From: JAVBLP01 sp052034625
GTDB lineage: Bacteria > Elusimicrobiota > Endomicrobiia > Endomicrobiales > Endomicrobiaceae
Reading direction: 5' to 3'
NCBI GenBank assembly: GCA_052034625.1
Contig: JBPOII010000005.1
Coordinates: 1-64,000, forward strand
DNA length: 64,000 nucleotides
Under the pieces are notes generated by a model. The model worked only from the letters and a program-made list of their open reading frames with translations, was not told the DNA's origin and ran no database searches. Positions 63,002-64,000 of the stretch are shown piece by piece; within the stretch, counting starts at the first letter, position 1; every line of letters begins with the position of its first letter. A program made the position numbers and the translations under genes.

Positions 63002-63598
63002 TTACTCTTCTCCGAGTTTAAATCTTGCAAATCTTCTAATAACCATATTTTCACCGGTTTTAGCAATCGTATTTGTTATGAGATCTTTAATTGTTTCTTT
63101 ACCGGTAGTATCTCTCATATATATCTGGTCATAAAGACATACCTGACTGTAAAACTTTTCAAGTTTGCCTTCAATGATCTTATCCCAAACTTTTTCAGGT
63201 TTTCCTTCTTCTTTAAGCTGGGCTTTATATATTTCTTTTTCGGCTTCAATTACGCTTTCAGGAACCTGTTCACGATTTACATAAACAGGTGCTACAGCCG
63301 CGATCTGCATAGCGACTTCTTTTACCAGATTTTGAAAATCTTCGGTCTTTGCTACAAAGTCGGTTTCACAATTAAGTTCAACCAATACTCCAAGTGTTCC
63401 GTTTCCATGTATATATGATTGGACGAGTCCTTGCTTTGCACTTCTTCCGGCTCTTTTTACTGCCGTTGCAATTCCTTTCTCTCTAAGCCACTTGGAGGCA
63501 TTATCTAAATCATTATTGTTTTCTTTAAGTGCGTTTCTGCAATCCATTATTCCCGCACCGGTCATTTCTCTAAGTTTGGTAATAAGCTCAGTTGACAT
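63002..63598 (-). CDS. tsf: Elongation factor Ts (short form)
   Basis: EF-Ts recharges EF-Tu with GTP. ATG at 63598 follows GGAGAAG and gives 198 residues. REMTGAGIMDCRNAL (about 9-23) is the EF-Tu-binding helix, and CETDFVAKT follows. The protein lacks the second core subdomain of the E. coli form (about 283 residues) and resembles the short Thermus type. Its start lies inside rpsB (11-base overlap). Confidence 0.96.
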   Translation of the reverse strand: MSTELITKLREMTGAGIMDCRNALKENNNDLDNASKWLREKGIATAVKRAGRSAKQGLVQSYIHGNGTLGVLVELNCETDFVAKTEDFQNLVKEVAMQIAAVAPVYVNREQVPESVIEAEKEIYKAQLKEEGKPEKVWDKIIEGKLEKFYSQVCLYDQIYMRDTTGKETIKDLITNTIAKTGENMVIRRFARFKLGEE

Positions 63599-64000
63599 TG
63601 GCTTCTCCTTCTTCTTTATTTTCATCTTTCACTTCTTCTACTGCTTCTTCCGCTTCAGAAGCTGAGACTTCTTCTTCTAAAACTTCTTCTGTTACTTCTT
63701 CATCAATTCCTTCTTCTTTTTTATCTCCTACGCCTTTTCCTTCCAAAACCGCATCCGCAACTATTGAACAGAAAAGCTTTACAGCTCTGATAGCATCATC
63801 ATTTCCCGGAATAGGATAATCTACAAGATCAGGATCGCAGTTTGTATCACAGATAGCTACGATAGGAATACCGAGTTTTCTGGCTTCTGAAACTGCTGTT
63901 GACTCTTCATTAGGATCAATTATAAACATAAGCTCAGGAAGTTTTGTCATCCCTTTCAATCCTTCAAGAGATTTTTCCAGTCTGAGCCTTTCTTTTTCTA
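63588..64000 (-). CDS. rpsB: 30S ribosomal protein S2, C-terminal part
   Basis: The gene is cut by the window edge; the last 136 codons are present. MFIIDPNEESTAVSEARKLG and IPIVAICDTNCDPDLVDYPI are the C-terminal half of S2. After VGDKKEEG there is a tail of about 45 residues made almost only of Glu, Val, Ala, Ser and Asp, ending EEGEANVN. Most S2 proteins end soon after the globular domain, so the acidic extension is unusual. It overlaps tsf by 11 bases. Confidence 0.96.
   Translation of the reverse strand, partial: EKERLRLEKSLEGLKGMTKLPELMFIIDPNEESTAVSEARKLGIPIVAICDTNCDPDLVDYPIPGNDDAIRAVKLFCSIVADAVLEGKGVGDKKEEGIDEEVTEEVLEEEVSASEAEEAVEEVKDENKEEGEANVN

Overview
The window comes from an AT-rich, diderm (outer-membrane) bacterium. 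Evidence for an outer membrane: a PorV-type beta-barrel, a secretin, an ADP-heptose-type glycosyltransferase, and the start of a Pmp-like autotransporter. MurE carries the DNPR motif of meso-diaminopimelate-adding enzymes. The very large secreted proteins, the Pmp-like repeats and the gene mix fit Elusimicrobiota (Endomicrobia-like) best, with Omnitrophota as the alternative. This is inference from family knowledge; no rRNA gene is present to settle it.

Layout. Positions 1-2.8 kb hold the N-terminus of a Pmp-like surface protein, a DUF2779 nuclease and a 750-base intergenic patchwork of palindromic repeats. Positions 2.8-23.4 kb are dominated by two giant exported proteins of 3156 and 2363 residues. 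They share an N-terminal domain and a C-terminal tail, and they flank a PHP phosphoesterase, a PIN-PhoH ATPase and glutamine synthetase. Positions 23.5-28.4 kb carry a small membrane protein, a BaiN-like flavoprotein, a P-loop kinase, a PorV-CsgG-like fusion, a YhcH cupin, an exported SagB-type nitroreductase and the initiator tRNA. Positions 28.7-32.7 kb (plus strand) hold three cell-envelope glycosylation genes, the last a GT39-PAP2 fusion.

Positions 32.7-47.9 kb (minus strand) form a close-packed peptidoglycan/division cluster (rsmH-ftsL-ftsI-murE-murF-mraY-murD-ftsW-murG). It is preceded by a zinc-ribbon gene, rnpB and a half-size TSUP gene, and followed by surE, uvrB and a flavin reductase. 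Positions 48-49.1 kb hold tRNA-Val, tRNA-Ile2 and rmlA. Positions 49.2-51.9 kb are a compact Tad-like pilus set with a minimal secretin, translationally coupled to gcvT and followed by lpdA. Positions 54.4-64 kb are a conserved housekeeping string: proS, greA, ispG, rseP, dxr, cdsA, uppS, ferredoxin, frr, pyrH, tsf and the end of rpsB.

The genes work together in two themes. One is envelope building: isoprenoid (dxr, ispG, uppS), phospholipid (cdsA), peptidoglycan and glycan steps. The other is surface display and secretion: Pmp, PorV, pilus and giant proteins. No transposase, integrase or CRISPR array was seen. The best candidates for undescribed biology are the two giant proteins and the palindromic repeat family, which shows a compensatory base change between copies.
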